Part shown: one piece after another, positions 10,695-22,550 of the stretch
Layout of the letters: the number at the start of each line of letters is the position of its first letter
How positions within the stretch are numbered: the first letter of the stretch is position 1
From: Pogona vitticeps
Taxonomy: Eukaryota; Chordata; Lepidosauria; Squamata; Agamidae
Assembly: GCF_051106095.1 (NCBI RefSeq)
Contig: NC_135788.1
Span: 40,614,501-40,678,500 of the forward strand
Direction: 5' to 3'
Length of the DNA stretch: 64,000 nt
The notes under the pieces: generated by a model
The model's database searches: none
What the model saw: the letters and a program-made list of their open reading frames with translations, nothing else
What the model was told of the DNA's origin: nothing
Translations under genes and position numbers: made by a program

Positions 10695-11087
10695 TTTATT
10701 TAAAAGTTTGGCAATTACAGAGCCTTTACAACTGAAAGGATCTGCATCTAAGAACTCAAACTTCAAATGAACAAGTTTATTTCCATGTTCTCCTTAAGCA
10801 GATTTCCAATTTATGTTGGATGTGTCACTGAAAACTACAGCAATTACAATTACAGGTACACATTCAATATATTATTGCTCAAGATTTTTAAAATATAGAA
10901 TTTGAACTTATGCAGACTGTCATTGTGTGTTATGGTGTGAATAAAGAATAATTATAAATTCATAATTCTAGCCAGAAATACAACAGCTATGTATACAAAC
11001 ATAATCAAGCAAAAGAACTTTAGCGTTACCTTTATAATGCAAGAATATGGAAACAGTTCAATACAGATATTCTCCACTGAAAGATTT
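10695..11087 (-). other. SGO1: SGO1 3' UTR with two poly(A) signals
   Basis: On the minus strand AATAAA occurs at 10781-10776 and 10700-10695, giving a short UTR of about 310-390 bases plus cleavage offset. Confidence 0.6.
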
Positions 11088-11229
11088 TCAAAGACAACCA
11101 ACAAAAGCTTCATTATATCTGGACAGCGGTTTCTTTTTAACAGATGTGCACTTGCTGCTCCTTTTCGCTTTGAAAACTGGAGAGCTCAGAAAACCAGTGT
11201 CTGTAAAAGGGTCTCCCCTTCTGAGCTTC
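11088..11229 (-). CDS. SGO1: SGO1 terminal coding exon
   Basis: 142 bases after TTCTGACAG. It encodes (R)[19 protein letters not shown] then [20 protein letters not shown] and EAFVGCL, with TGA at 11090-11088. The [10 protein letters not shown] block equals the human SGO1 C-terminus. Confidence 0.95.
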
Positions 11230-14200
11230 CTGTCAGAAGACATTCACCAAAAGGAGAAAAATCCAACATTAAAATTTTTTGCAAATATTATACAGCTCTT
11301 ACTTAACTTGTCATAACAAATTTAAGAAACTACGTGAGGTTGTGTTCTGTCTTCACAATAAAGTTTATAAAGTGAATATACTATTAGCTTCTGAAAGAAA
11401 CCGATCATAACCAAAGATACTGACCTTCTGATACTTGGTTCCTTGTAGCTAACAAAAAGAGTACACGTGCGTCGGCTGTAAGAGGTATTTTTTACTTCAG
11501 TATTCAGAGGTGGGTGAGAAGCTCTAGTTTGGTTAGATGATGATGATGCAAGGTTGGTAATATTGCCAAGATGGAGACGACATTTTGGAAGAACCACAGA
11601 TGGTTCATCTGTTGAAAGAATTATTCATCTCTTTTATTCCCACTGTCCTTTAAAGAAGCCTGTCCATTACCTTAGTTTAAGACTATGACAGACCATTCCA
11701 GCGTCTCCTGTCTCACCTCGCCTGCTTCTCTTGGGGTGGGGTCTGGTAGCAACCCCCCTAACTTAAGCTTCAGAAAATCCCGTAACTCCTGTGTCTTCAC
11801 TCTCTCATACTCCCGCAGCCTCTTCAGCTCTCTCTTACGCTTCCACAACTCCAGTTCGACCTCAAACCGTCACTCTGCCTGACTACTTATACCCTCTTCC
11901 CAGACTGACAGCTCCTGCTCCTCCCTCTTCTGACTCCTGCTCTCCTCTACCAGACATATTTCAAATTTCCCACCTCGCTCTGTTCTCGCCCCTCCATGGT
12001 CAAGTTCTCCTTTAGGTCCACCTCTACATTGGCACCTTCTGGCTTCCTTACTCCCTCTCCGCCCTCTTTCTCGTGGGATGGCACACTCTCTCCAGGACCT
12101 CTTTCACAACAGTATTACCTTTTTTAAGGTTGCGATTTTCAGAATTCTTGTTGCATTCTTTGTCCTTGTCCATTTTGGTGTGAGCCAAACGGACACGCGC
12201 AGCAACCATCATGGCAACATCAGGAGTGCTGTTTCTTCTACCGACAGATGCGCTACTTTGTTCCATATTTTCACAGTTACTATGTTCTGTAATTTTGCAA
12301 GTACCTACAAAATATAGCCATTGTATTGGTGTACTGATTTTTAATAATCTATTAATAGCTGGCATTCTGCTTCCAAGCATAAAGTTTTGTTACCATGGCA
12401 CACAGCTATTGGTATGCATTTATCCAAGTTCATTTTTAAGTTTAATCTAGTGGCCACCAGATTTTATGGTAACATTTCCACAACAGATTCATGGGTTATA
12501 CTACACTTTATTTACCCTCCTTTACAAATTGTCAGTTTGTTTTAAGAGATACATGCAATCCATAGATACTGTTAGATAGATAAGTTCTGGAAGTTCAAGG
12601 CAAGGCAGCTCCAAAGATGAAAGCAGAAATGGGTCCTAACACATGAAGTTGCAAAATGAGATGGGGTTTTCTTCTATATTAAACATTAACAGGTTAACAG
12701 CTTAATAAATCAGAAACAACCCAGAACTAGCAAACTAATGTAAGCATGTCAAATTCTGGCCAGTAGTTGCTGGAGCATTCTGTTTCATTTCCCAGCTGGA
12801 AAAACCTTGTGGTCAAGCTAGCTGCATGTTCTAGGAGGGGGCCAAGGAAGGAAAAAATAATGTCCAACCATTAACAAGAAAAAGGCTAGGACTGTAGCAC
12901 AGTGCATGATGGCCATGTGTCCTGCAATCACAGAGGGCAGCCCTCCTTCTGAAGAAAAGTCTTTTATTTTAAACAAGTCTGGTTTAAAGGTAAGAGAACC
13001 ATAAAATGGAGAAGCAGAGGCCATGAAAAGTCAGCCCCTAGATAGAATACTAAGCAGAAGGAATGTGCCATTCAGACTTCTTCAACTTTTAAGTCCCAGA
13101 ATTCTCCATTTTGGGAGTTCCACCTGACAGACCTACACATATAGATATTTAAGTTTTTCTCACCTGGAGAAAAGGTCTGGCTAACTCTGGCCTAGGTCAT
13201 GAAGCCTTCAAGCCAGGCCTTTTCTCCAGGTGAGCAAAATTTAGGTGTCTGTAGGTATGGGTATGTAAAGTAGAACTCCCAGAGGCAGAATTCTGAGAGT
13301 CATACATAGTACAAACAATCCAAATGGAACATCCTTACTAAACAGCCACAATGGCCACCTGGTTCCAGTTCTTCCCACTATTGATATGTATTATACTTCT
13401 CTATAAACATGAATATTTTTCCTAAATTAGGATTTACAAATATAAACGGGCACCTAAAAATGTTAGCAAATTTGCCTCCCCACCCGCCCTTCCCTTTTCT
13501 TGTGATTCTACCCTAGGAACACCCTACCTGGCCTCCCTATCAGAGTGACACCTGAGTGAGAAGTGATGGATGGCAACTACCCTGAGATAATAGCTAATAG
13601 AAAGAAAAAGTCTCAAACATTATTTCCCACTGTTCTGTTTTACATGAATAATCACTTTCCAGTGGCCTTTTAGAAGTAACAGCTGATTAAGGATATCCTA
13701 TTACAGAAAATATGTGCTGCAAGTTCAAAAGCAGGATAGTAAAATTAGGAAACAGAACAGCTCTTTTGCTGGCAATTCTGACTTGAGACTTAAAACTATT
13801 GCTGAGATTTGGTTGCTTACTGTAGTAAGTTGCACAAGAGTAGAGCCATATAAATCAATGGAACTTGAGAAGGTAATTCACCAAATCCATACTCATTCAA
13901 TGGGCTTCCTCTAGTGCGACACAAAGCAACAGGATTTCAGTGAATATTTCTAACCTAAAAATACTGTAGAAACCACAAGTATTCACATACAACAGATACA
14001 ATTTCTTCAAAGGATAGCAATAAACAGGACTTACTTGCAACAGTTTCCTCATCAAAATGCTTCTCTGATTGGCTAATATTCCTGTTTCTCTCATTGGTGC
14101 TGTTATCATGTTGCTTGCACTCAGTCCTTCTCAGTTGCCGTCTTGTGTGTTTTGGGCTTACATCAGTTTTACAGGTCAAGCTGTTTTTGGATTTTGATTT

Positions 14201-17200
14201 CCTGGTATAAGGTATGTAGAGACTGTCATCGGAGTCTTCTTCTGAAATGAATGATTCACTACTACCAGGTTCTGTTTCTTGTATGCAACTTTCGTCAACA
14301 GTGTTATTTTCATTTTCTTTGTTTTGTCGGAAAGGTGTAATATGGATGCTTTCCTCACGCACAAAGTCATAAGCATCGCTACAACCAACTGATGTATCTA
14401 TTTTTTCTTCTGAACAGTGTTCATTGTGGCTTCTCTTTTTTTTGGATCTTGACCGGGACCGTTTGTTTCCATTTTTCTTAATTTCTAGTTTTCTCTTCAG
14501 ACCTCTCTCTCTTTGTGTTTTAGAACCTCCAGCAATTTTAAAATCAGTTTGCTTTGTGACTGCTGCCAAGGTACTTGAATCAGTCAGCATATTCGAATGT
14601 TCCAGAGTTTGATCAGTGTTCATGTCACATATGTTCTCTTGACAAATATTGGTTTCTTCATATTTTTCATTCCTTTCCTCTACATCTTTCTCAGATCCGG
14701 TTTTATCTAGCACACAAAGATCCTTTATCTGCTGAATTACTCCCGTATTATTAGACACAGACAGCTCATTCTGGCCTTTGATCACTAAACAGCGACGACG
14801 GATAGATATGCTTTTTGGTAAGCCACTACCAACTTGCCTATCTGTTTCATTTAACGAAGGATACCTGTTCTCACAGTTCAGATGATCATCCTGAGAACTA
14901 GGAGGCCAACCTAGGAATTTAAAACAATATGCATCAATGCCAACTGGTACTGGGTCTAAAACATGTTAATTTGTCACCCATTTTTGTAAGGAAGATTTAC
15001 AACACGTGTCTTGGAAATCCCCTACACATTTCCACAGTGATTAATCAAAGTTAGTAGAAAAGCATGAAGTAGTGTTAGAAATGACAAATAGTTAATACAG
15101 TTTGCTGAATGGTCTCTTAGAACAATTATGAGTACTGTCCCATAATACAGTGGTGCCTCGCTTACCAATCGCTCTGTTGAGCGACAAAACCGCATACCGA
15201 CGCTGTTTTTGCGATCACAAAAGCGATCACTTTACGATGTTTCCTATGGGGAAAAATCGCTTTGCGATGATCATGCGGAAGCAATCACCGCAAAGTGCCC
15301 ATTTTAACAGCTGATCGGCGGTTCCAAAATGGCCGCCGCAAAAACAAAATGGCCGCCACTGTTTTGCCTTGCTCTAGAGGCATCCAAAATGGCTGCCGCT
15401 ATGGAGGAATTTCACTTAAGGTGAGTTTCTAAGCCCACAGGAGCATATTAAACGTGTTTTAATACTTTCCTATAGGCTTTTTAAAATCACTTAGCGATTA
15501 AATCGCTTAGCGACGTTTTTCCTGCAATGAATTAATGTCGCTAAGTGAGGCACCACTGTACAGCAAACAGTATGTATGTATGAAAAACCCTCTTTCCTAC
15601 TTTGCCTTTGCAGTGCATAAAAACAGAGTACAGTACTGTTTGTATTTTCTACACAAGTTAATCCTTTCACCTCTATGCATACACTCCAATGCACAATTAA
15701 CTTGCTTTAAGTAGACAGGAAGGTATAAAACTGACCTCCAAATACTCCCAATAACTTGATGTCCTGCACAGATTACACAGAACAGGGAAAAGAACTATCC
15801 TCTATGGGAAACTTGTGAGCTTGTAAATTGAATACAATTTATTTATGACTGCATACTGCTACATTTAACTTGATTAAATAAAAAACACTAGCAAAACAGA
15901 TGCAGTTGTGGCAAGTGTCAACAACAAGGAAAGAGCTACAAAATTAATCTGCAAGCACAGACAAGATACAGGAATATGGGGGATCTGATATTTAACTATC
16001 AGAAATAAACACTGATGTGAACAAGCAATCCAGTATAAAGTATTTTCTGAAGTAAGAAAATGGGATCTAAGCTGAATAAAAGATAAGTGAGAACATCCAA
16101 TAGGTGCAACATTTAATCTGGAAAATCAGAAATAAAGCATTAATTATGACTCTAAAGATAAGTGAGAACTGGAAGACAGAAAGAACCCACAATAATGGTA
16201 ATGGCTTTTTTAAAATGCTGGCTTACTATAACTGAGCTGCTGCATACCGATCCTCCTCCTGCCAATGGGTATGGCCAAACAAACTAAAGTTCTCAATGAC
16301 CATAGTTTATGCTTGAATCCTGGGATCTGTAGGTAATGTCCCCATTATTGCCCAAGAGACCATATAGAAGCGCAATCAGGAACGACTGAAAACTGGAAAA
16401 AGGCACTTCCACTGATGCTTGACACATTTCCTATGCTTAGAATCCAAAAACTAAGTTTAGACTACCCCAAAGTAGATTTTTAAAAAAGTTACATCATCAT
16501 CAGATCTCTGTGCCACATTATAATCTGCTTTTTAAAACTCCCTCAGATTCAAAAGAGGTTTATGGGTTGAGAAACAGAAATTAAAAGCCTTCTGTATCTG
16601 GAAAACAAGCCTCATCAAATTCAACGAGACTTAGTTCTTACATAACATTCCAATGTAAACTGCAATCAGTCATATCCTCCTATAGATTTCCAGTCAATCT
16701 CTCACTATAGCTGTATGTTTAACCCACATTTCAGAACCTTAAATGTACTGCTACCTACCTATATTTCTTTGAGATGTTTCTAGTGGAGGTGTATTTTCAA
16801 CACCCTGTCAAGAATCAGATACAAAAGATGAGTAATTTTTATCAACATTAACCTGCATTTTGATTCTAAATATTTTATCTTATTTACTTACATCAGCAGC
16901 AAGAACATGCCTTAGCAAAGTCCTAAAGAAAACAATTGGAGTAGTCAGAATTATTTTAAGACAGAAAATTCTCATATAACACTTTTTAATGAGCGCATTC
17001 CAAATGAAAGCATGTTCTACAATTCCCCAAATATTATTTCAAAAATTAAATGTGAACACCATAAACTTTATCAATATTAACCAGAAATATGCCTTTAAGA
17101 TACTGGGCAGAAAACTACTGAATAATTTCATGTGCATAAAGGCTGATGATATCATCAGCTTCAGACTTTAACCTTTAATTTAGAGTTTCCTATTCCATGT

Positions 17201-20200
17201 TTCTGCACTTCAGGTTCTGAAGTTCCCCAGGGATCCCTTTCAACTTGAGGAAGCCTTTGAGAGCCTTTGAAGGGGAGCCTCTGCTGTCCATAAATCCCCA
17301 CCACTACACTGGGACCAGGAGCACTAATTTTGGGATACTAAATCCTTCCCCCATCCCTAGGCTCTCAAAAGCTTCCCAAGATTTAAAGTTTTTCCTGAGG
17401 AGCCTTGTAACTTGAGAAGGGGGAAGAGTAGGAAACTTTAAATTTCATCATCTGCCATTATATGCACAAAGTTGTGCAACAGGATTCCAGCTGTTAAGTA
17501 TTGACTTGTTGATCTTTTTTCAACTGCAAATCAAATTAGCACTTATTTTTAGATGAGGAAAAAAAATCTAGTTTGCACAACAACTTGTGGTCTAAAAAAG
17601 ATGCCAAATTCAAGGATATTGTCGACAACTGTAAAATGCACATGGTTCTATAGAATCACCTGGTGATTTTTCTCTATTCCCGAGAAAACACAGTTCTAAT
17701 AAGATGTTGGACTAAAGAGCCTAACTCTAACTGTTCGTGCCAGCTAGAATACATCCACTATACCAGAGGTCCCCAACCCCCGGTCCACAGCCTGGTGCCG
17801 GTCTGTGGGCTTCCTGGAACTGGGTCGTGGAGACAGATCTTCAGTCCCTACGCATGCATGAGGGGTGTGTCATGCTTGTGGGTGGGCGTGTTGCGTTTGC
17901 GCACATGCACACAGGGGTGACACACCCACCCACAAGCATGGGGATGCCCCCGCCACTGATGGAGCCCACAGCCCCCAACCGGTCTGCGATCCCAAAAAGG
18001 TTGGGGACCACTGCACTAAACCATCCTGTTAACTCCTATTCCAGGTATGACTGGACTGAGGCTATTGCACTGCACTGAAATCACACTTTCTGAACCACAG
18101 GAACATCTGAGTTCAAAACTGCCAAACATTTTGTTTAGCAGATTTTTCAGTTCTGTTCATGCCATTCTGATATAGAGTATATGAAGATACTTAAGCAGCT
18201 GAGAGTATGGAAAACTTTCCACCATTTTAGATTTGGCACTATCATATATTTTTTGCTCAAGTATTTACTTAACATATCATGGACTGTAGTTTTCAGTACA
18301 TATGCTACATTTCAATTTGTCACAATGAAAGAATACAGGAGGTTTTCAACATATAAGGTAACCGGGGGTCAGTGGTTTATAGCAGTAGAGCCAAATACTG
18401 GTGCATACTGCTTGATCGCTTCCACTTGATTCCTCTTGCAAACAGGTGTAGCTAATTTTGGTCCTTCTGACTATGGTTTTTTTAAGCATGACACGCAAAT
18501 GGGAACTCTGTTTTGTCTCTCCCTGATAAGCAAGAATAATCATCACAAGTTGTTCTTGGTTTGTGGCTCTAGACTAGATCCAACTGAAAATCCCACCTAG
18601 ACCATATCCACTAAAAGGATCTTTGTTAAGTCAACACTTACGTAAGTCTCTCTAACTGAAATGCTCAACCGTAACTGGAACCAATAACCCTGTCTTGTCT
18701 GAGGAGACAAGTCAGATTTCTCAGCTTACATGTCACACTAAACAAACTCCAGATGGAAGGTACATAGCTTGTTAGCTGCTCTTGTTTGAAATGTGAAAAA
18801 CACAGAGCCTGCACTAGCATGCTAACTTCTTCACAGTAACCCAGTTCACAATACAGTGGGGTCTCGACTTACAAACTTAATCCGTATTGAAAGGCAGTTC
18901 TCAAGTTGAAAAGTTCTTAAGTCGAATCTGCATTTCCCATAGGAATGCATTGAAAACCATTTAATCCGTATCTGCTCTTTTCGTCCATAGAAACTAATGG
19001 GAAGCTGCTATTCCGCCTTCTGCCACTAGAGGGGGATAATTTTTTTCTTTTTTCCTTTTGACCTAAGATGACTTAGCTTTAAAAAAAGGAAAAAGAGTTC
19101 ATAACTCGAATCTAAGTTCGTAAGTCGAGTCCATATATTCCTATGAGAGCGGTTCGTAAGTCGAAACGTTCATATGTCAAGCCGTTCGTAAGTCGAGACC
19201 CCACTGTAATTCATGTTTTGAGGTGGTCAACTAAGTTAATGTAAACAACTTTCAGTCGGCAGAAAAAGTCTACTTATAACTTGTTACAATATAAAAAATT
19301 ATCTTCTTGGTACAAATTTCAGAATTTTTGTCTTGAAAGGACAAAACAAGAGTAAATATACGGAATAAACTTACAGAGAATCTTGATTTCTTGATCTACT
19401 GGAATCATATTCTTCAAGGTGTGAGAAATTTGGAGACTGGCTCTGTAAAAATTGAAAATATTGCCCAGTCATAATACTGAATGAACTATACATAATAAAT
19501 ATACGTAAGGCACATGTCTGAAAATGGAGTAGGGCATTAGTTTCTCACCAGCTATCTGTGAGGCTGGAAGTTAATATGCTTCTGGTAATAGTGATCAAGG
19601 GGAAATTAAGTCCCCTTACTAAGGAGTGTCATGAAGAATACACACAGAAATTCATAGCTTGGTACTGTGGAAACACAAAACTGCCAAATCACAAGCATCT
19701 TCTAGTGCAGTTCAACAGATTGGAAAAATACCCCACAGCCAGAGGCCATTTTTGCACAGAGGATTCTAAGAGCTGTATGTAAGTAAAAAAAGTTAGCCTT
19801 GCAACTGATATGCTGCAAAGTGCCCTCTTGTACGTCATCAGCTTTCCTCTCACCCTGATAACATCTCAGTGACACAGCCTGTTACCCTCCATACCACCTC
19901 ATGCCCTGTTGGTATTTTTTTAGCAATTTTTGTTCTGTTACCATATTTTGAAATGTGGCTATAAAACTATGACATCAGACACTGAAAGACACACAACATA
20001 TAGCCAGAATAATTTTTGTTCTGTTACCATATTTTGAAATGTGGCTATAAAACTATGACATCAGACACTGAAAGACACACAACATATAGCCAGAATAATC
20101 AAAACCTACTCTTAGTAGAAGAACTTGGGTTATGCAAATAAAAAACATGGCATAGAGAGAAAATAGAGAACCATGCATCCAGGAATCAAATGGACATCGC

Positions 20201-22186
20201 TATGCTGGGATTTAACATGACTTGTCATGTAAAAAAAATCAACAGAATTTTATTAAACTTAGGCAACAACTGAGTTGTCTAAAAGCAAGACTCACCAAAT
20301 CTGTGGTACTCTGATCATTTGCCAGACCAAGAAGGTTTCCTGCATTGCGCAAATCTTGAAAAACTTTCAAAATAATCTTCTTCAAAGCCACTAATTTAGT
20401 CTAATTAAGAATGAGAGTGTTGTAAATATACAGAGGAATTAAATGCCCACTTAGCATGTTTATCTTCAGAAGACTTGTTCAGACATAAAACCAAACATAA
20501 AATAGCAGGGTTTTTAAAAATTGTATATATTTCCTACTACCAGGAATCACACTCATTTGGTGTATCATTCCCATCAATCTTAGACAGCATACTCAAAAGT
20601 GAGGGATTATGAAAGCTGTACTCCTATAACATCTGGAAGGCCAGCATTGCCTACACCTGCTTTAACACCTCCTTTAATGGATGAGCACCTCAAAGAAGCT
20701 CTGGGATGTATTGCTCTTTAAGGATAACCTTTGAAAGACATTTTAAGTTGGACCACAAGTCTTGATTAGTCCATCAGTCAACTAAACTGAACAAACTAAA
20801 ACTTTTGCAGATGTAATCAGTGGTAGTAAGGATCTGATCCTTTTTACTTTTCCAGCTACTATTGTTGTGTTTAATGACAGATAATCTCATCTCTTCTGAG
20901 AGATCTCAGAGGTCCACCAAGTAACCACTGATATGTGTGCATTTGTACACATGCAAAGATTGTACAGAAGCATGGAACTAGCTGCTATCAATATGATAAC
21001 AAATATGCCTCCTTTTAATCTCATACAGGTCATACAGTTTCAGTACTTATTCAGCATATTACCTTAATAATGCACTTGAAAGGGATATTTTAATCTCCCC
21101 AGATACATCTCCTGTTTATGAATATACACTTACAGACTTATAACAAAGTTCCCTCTATTACAGTCACCTGTACACTAGTAAAAAATACCCCCAAATTTCA
21201 GCCACATGACCGTCACTGTTCTTTGTATGTTAATACAAACAAAATAAAACAAATACCAGACAAAAATTATCCCAACAAATCTGATTTTTGCACTGGAGCA
21301 ATTATTTCTTCTAACCAATGTAACAGCTGAGGTGGGGTGGGGATATGCTATCCACAACAAGAAAAACTGAAATGACAAACTGAAATGACACTGAAGTGCT
21401 CTGGTTGTGAGCAGGTTGGCCAACTCTGGCCTGCCATCTGGGGACAGCAAGTTGGAATTCAGTGAAACAGAAAAATACACCAGTCTAGACCACAGTATAA
21501 ATTTTATTACAGCTTAATCCACCTAATGTTTTCTCACTCTGGCAAACTTTTCTATTCCGATATACTAGAATTTTCAGTGAGGCAGAAAAATATCGCAATA
21601 TCAATACTGTAAGGTTTTTTATGTGACTGAATGAGATCAACTGAAATATGATTGAAGGTAATTTTAATGATTGTCACAAAGATTTGTAGAACCTTATCAA
21701 ATATTTGTTCTTCTGCAATACATTTCCCCCTATAGGGCAGGTATATATGTAAAACACCAGTTTAAAAAAAGTACCTCATCATGTCTTTGTCCTTGTTGCG
21801 TTTCCAGCTTTCGTTGCAGGACAAACACCTGAAACTTCAGGTGTTGATATTCTCTCTTTAAATGCAGGATAATATCTTGTGCTTCCTTCAGTTTCCTCTT
21901 TTCCTCTTCTAAAGCCAGGGCTAATGCTCGATTGTTCACTTGGCAGCTTTTCAGCTGTGTAAAAGAGTTGTCTGGGAAAAAACTGGAGAGAGTTAATACC
22001 TAAAATTCCTTTTTCTGGGAAAATCTCAATAGAATATTATTTACCTGTAATTTTACCCTTTGTAGTTAAGACTTGGTTAGCTTTGCCCAGCTTTGACCAT
22101 TTCTTATTTCTCTTCTCTTTCATTCGTTCTTTTATATCTTCCAGGCTGTCTTTAAATGATTTTTTCAAGCACCTTTCTCTAGCCAT
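11088..22186 (-). CDS. SGO1: SGO1, shugoshin 1 (nine coding exons)
   Basis: Exons on the minus strand are 22186-22045, 21971-21775, 20400-20296, 19442-19375, 16922-16892, 16804-16759, 14910-14035, 11608-11425 and 11229-11088. All have AG/GT borders and agreeing phases, and sum to 1791 nt (596 residues and TGA). The start [18 protein letters not shown] matches human SGO1. Residues about 49-113 are the coiled coil that binds PP2A-B56 (conserved NN at 60-61). Residues 377-379 (YDF) and T388 in HITPFRQ correspond to the cohesin-binding site and its CDK-phosphorylated Thr in human. Residues 533-560 (SRRTC..., [10 protein letters not shown]) are the SGO motif that reads phosphorylated H2A. A PxVxL-like PSVVL is at 491-495. 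SGO1 protects centromeric cohesin from removal in prophase. Length is slightly above human (561). Confidence 0.95.
11425..11608 (-). CDS. SGO1: SGO1 exon with SGO motif, first part
   Basis: 184 bases between TTCAACAG and GTCAGT. It encodes [19 protein letters not shown] through [26 protein letters not shown] resembles human LSLKDITNV, and VSYKEP resembles human VNYKEP. Confidence 0.92.
11640..12370 (-). mobile_element. Unclassified purine-rich repeat with coding-like stretches (copy 1)
   Basis: On the minus strand it has protein-like runs rich in Arg/Glu/Lys and a GAGAGTGTGCCATCCC block shared with the copy at 26830-27820. It lies in an SGO1 intron beside exon 8. It is a broken relic. Family unknown; an LTR-element gag region is one possibility. 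Confidence 0.45.
13059..13337. mobile_element. Hairpin MITE-like element in an SGO1 intron
   Basis: Two arms of about 130 bp are near reverse complements around a short centre at 13195. Left TCACCTGGAGAAAAGGTCTG pairs with right CAGGCCTTTTCTCCAGGTGA, and left CCAGAATTCTCCATTTTGGG with right CCCAGAGGCAGAATTCTGAG. Family not recognised. Confidence 0.7.
13828..13940 (+). repeat. Short dispersed repeat (CAATGGG...AACAGGATTT)
   Basis: About 110 bp with ATAAATCAATGGAACTTGAG, ATTCAATGGGCTTCCTCTAG and AAGCAACAGGATTTCAG. The same order is found at 59185-59310, 60018-60115 and 62085-62303. Confidence 0.55.
14035..14910 (-). CDS. SGO1: SGO1 large central exon
   Basis: 876 bases between TTCCTAG and GTAAGT, encoding residues 197-488 and one further base. 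It holds [11 protein letters not shown] (like human LPRTVSVRS), a basic [11 protein letters not shown] stretch, and the cohesin-binding block DAYDF...HITPFRQ. An acidic, Ser-rich tract and a Thr/Arg-rich tail follow. Confidence 0.95.
15148..15558. mobile_element. Tigger-like MITE in an SGO1 intron
   Basis: Inverted ends CAGTGGTGCCTCGCTTACC and CTAAGTGAGGCACCACTG lie within TA (15146-15147, 15559-15560). The 411-bp interior has AAAATGGCCGCC motifs shared with copies at 27827 and 55518. Confidence 0.9.
16759..16804 (-). CDS. SGO1: SGO1 coding micro-exon 6
   Basis: 46 bases between CTTGACAG and GTAGGT, encoding [15 protein letters not shown] and the first base of Gly. Confidence 0.8.
16892..16922 (-). 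CDS. SGO1: SGO1 coding micro-exon 5
   Basis: 31 bases between TTTCTTTAG and GTAAGT, encoding (L)[10 protein letters not shown]. Its phases fit exons 4 and 6 exactly, which is the main support. Confidence 0.8.
17170..17450. mobile_element. Candidate MITE with subterminal inverted repeats
   Basis: TTTAGAGTTTCCTATTCC near 17180 is roughly the reverse complement of the GAGTAGGAAACTTTAAATTT stretch near 17425-17445. No convincing target duplication is seen. Confidence 0.35.
17764..18013. mobile_element. hAT-like MITE with 8-bp target duplication
   Basis: Ends CAGAGGTCCCCAACCCCCGG and GGTTGGGGACCACTG are typical hAT termini. The flanks CACTATAC (17756-17763) and CACTAAAC (18014-18021) are an 8-bp duplication with one change. 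The element is 250 bp, in an SGO1 intron. Confidence 0.85.
18854..19206. mobile_element. Tigger-like MITE (GTGGGGTCTCGAC subfamily)
   Basis: CAGTGGGGTCTCGACTTAC and GTAAGTCGAGACCCCACTG are perfect 19-bp inverted ends within TA (18852-18853, 19207-19208). A copy in opposite orientation lies at 31972-32295. This one is in an SGO1 intron. Confidence 0.9.
19375..19442 (-). CDS. SGO1: SGO1 coding exon 4
   Basis: 68 bases between TTTTTACAG and GTAAGT, encoding [20 protein letters not shown] then DS and two bases of Leu. It parallels human ...DPNSDDSSRNL. Confidence 0.85.
19925..20096 (+). repeat. SGO1: 86-bp exact tandem duplication in an SGO1 intron
   Basis: 19925-20010 and 20011-20096 read identically, base for base. 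They lie between coding exons 4 and 3. The duplication must be recent, or is an assembly artefact. Confidence 0.95.
20296..20400 (-). CDS. SGO1: SGO1 coding exon 3
   Basis: 35 whole codons between CTTAATTAG and [26 protein letters not shown] then [15 protein letters not shown]. Phase 0 at both ends agrees with its neighbours. Confidence 0.85.
21775..21971 (-). CDS. SGO1: SGO1 exon: coiled coil
   Basis: A 197-base exon between TTCCCAG and GTACTT. It encodes (D)[19 protein letters not shown] through TQQGQRHDE. It is the heptad-rich coiled coil that dimerises and docks PP2A-B56 in the family. Confidence 0.95.
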
Positions 22187-22193
22187 ATTGCTC
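22045..22193 (-). CDS. SGO1: SGO1 exon with start codon
   Basis: Acceptor TTCTTTAAG at 22194 leaves seven untranslated bases (GAGCAAT) before ATG at 22186-22184. The coding part is 142 nt, ending at a GTAAAT donor after ...GKITG/D. Basic residues dominate ([17 protein letters not shown]). Confidence 0.95.
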
Positions 22194-22550
22194 CTTAAAG
22201 AATACAAGAACAATTTATTATGGTTTCAAACATGTATTTAAAAAGTCTTCCCTGATTTTACTATGAATATTTGTGGCTTGACCCATGTTCCGCTTCAGAA
22301 ATACTTGTTTGCAATAACACAGTATTATTTTTACTTTAAAATGCTACTGAGAAGAGTAATCAGGAAAGTGTGTTATTTTCTTAATTACTACTTATCAATA
22401 TATTATCTTAAAATCAGAATAGGAGTGATCATTTTATATGAACCAGTAGTCTTAGATATTTTGCTACCTATACGTTGTTAAACTAATGTAAAAAAAAAAC
22501 ATTAGCAATCATGTAACTAAAATCCCTTTACAAACTGACAGATTGTTGTT

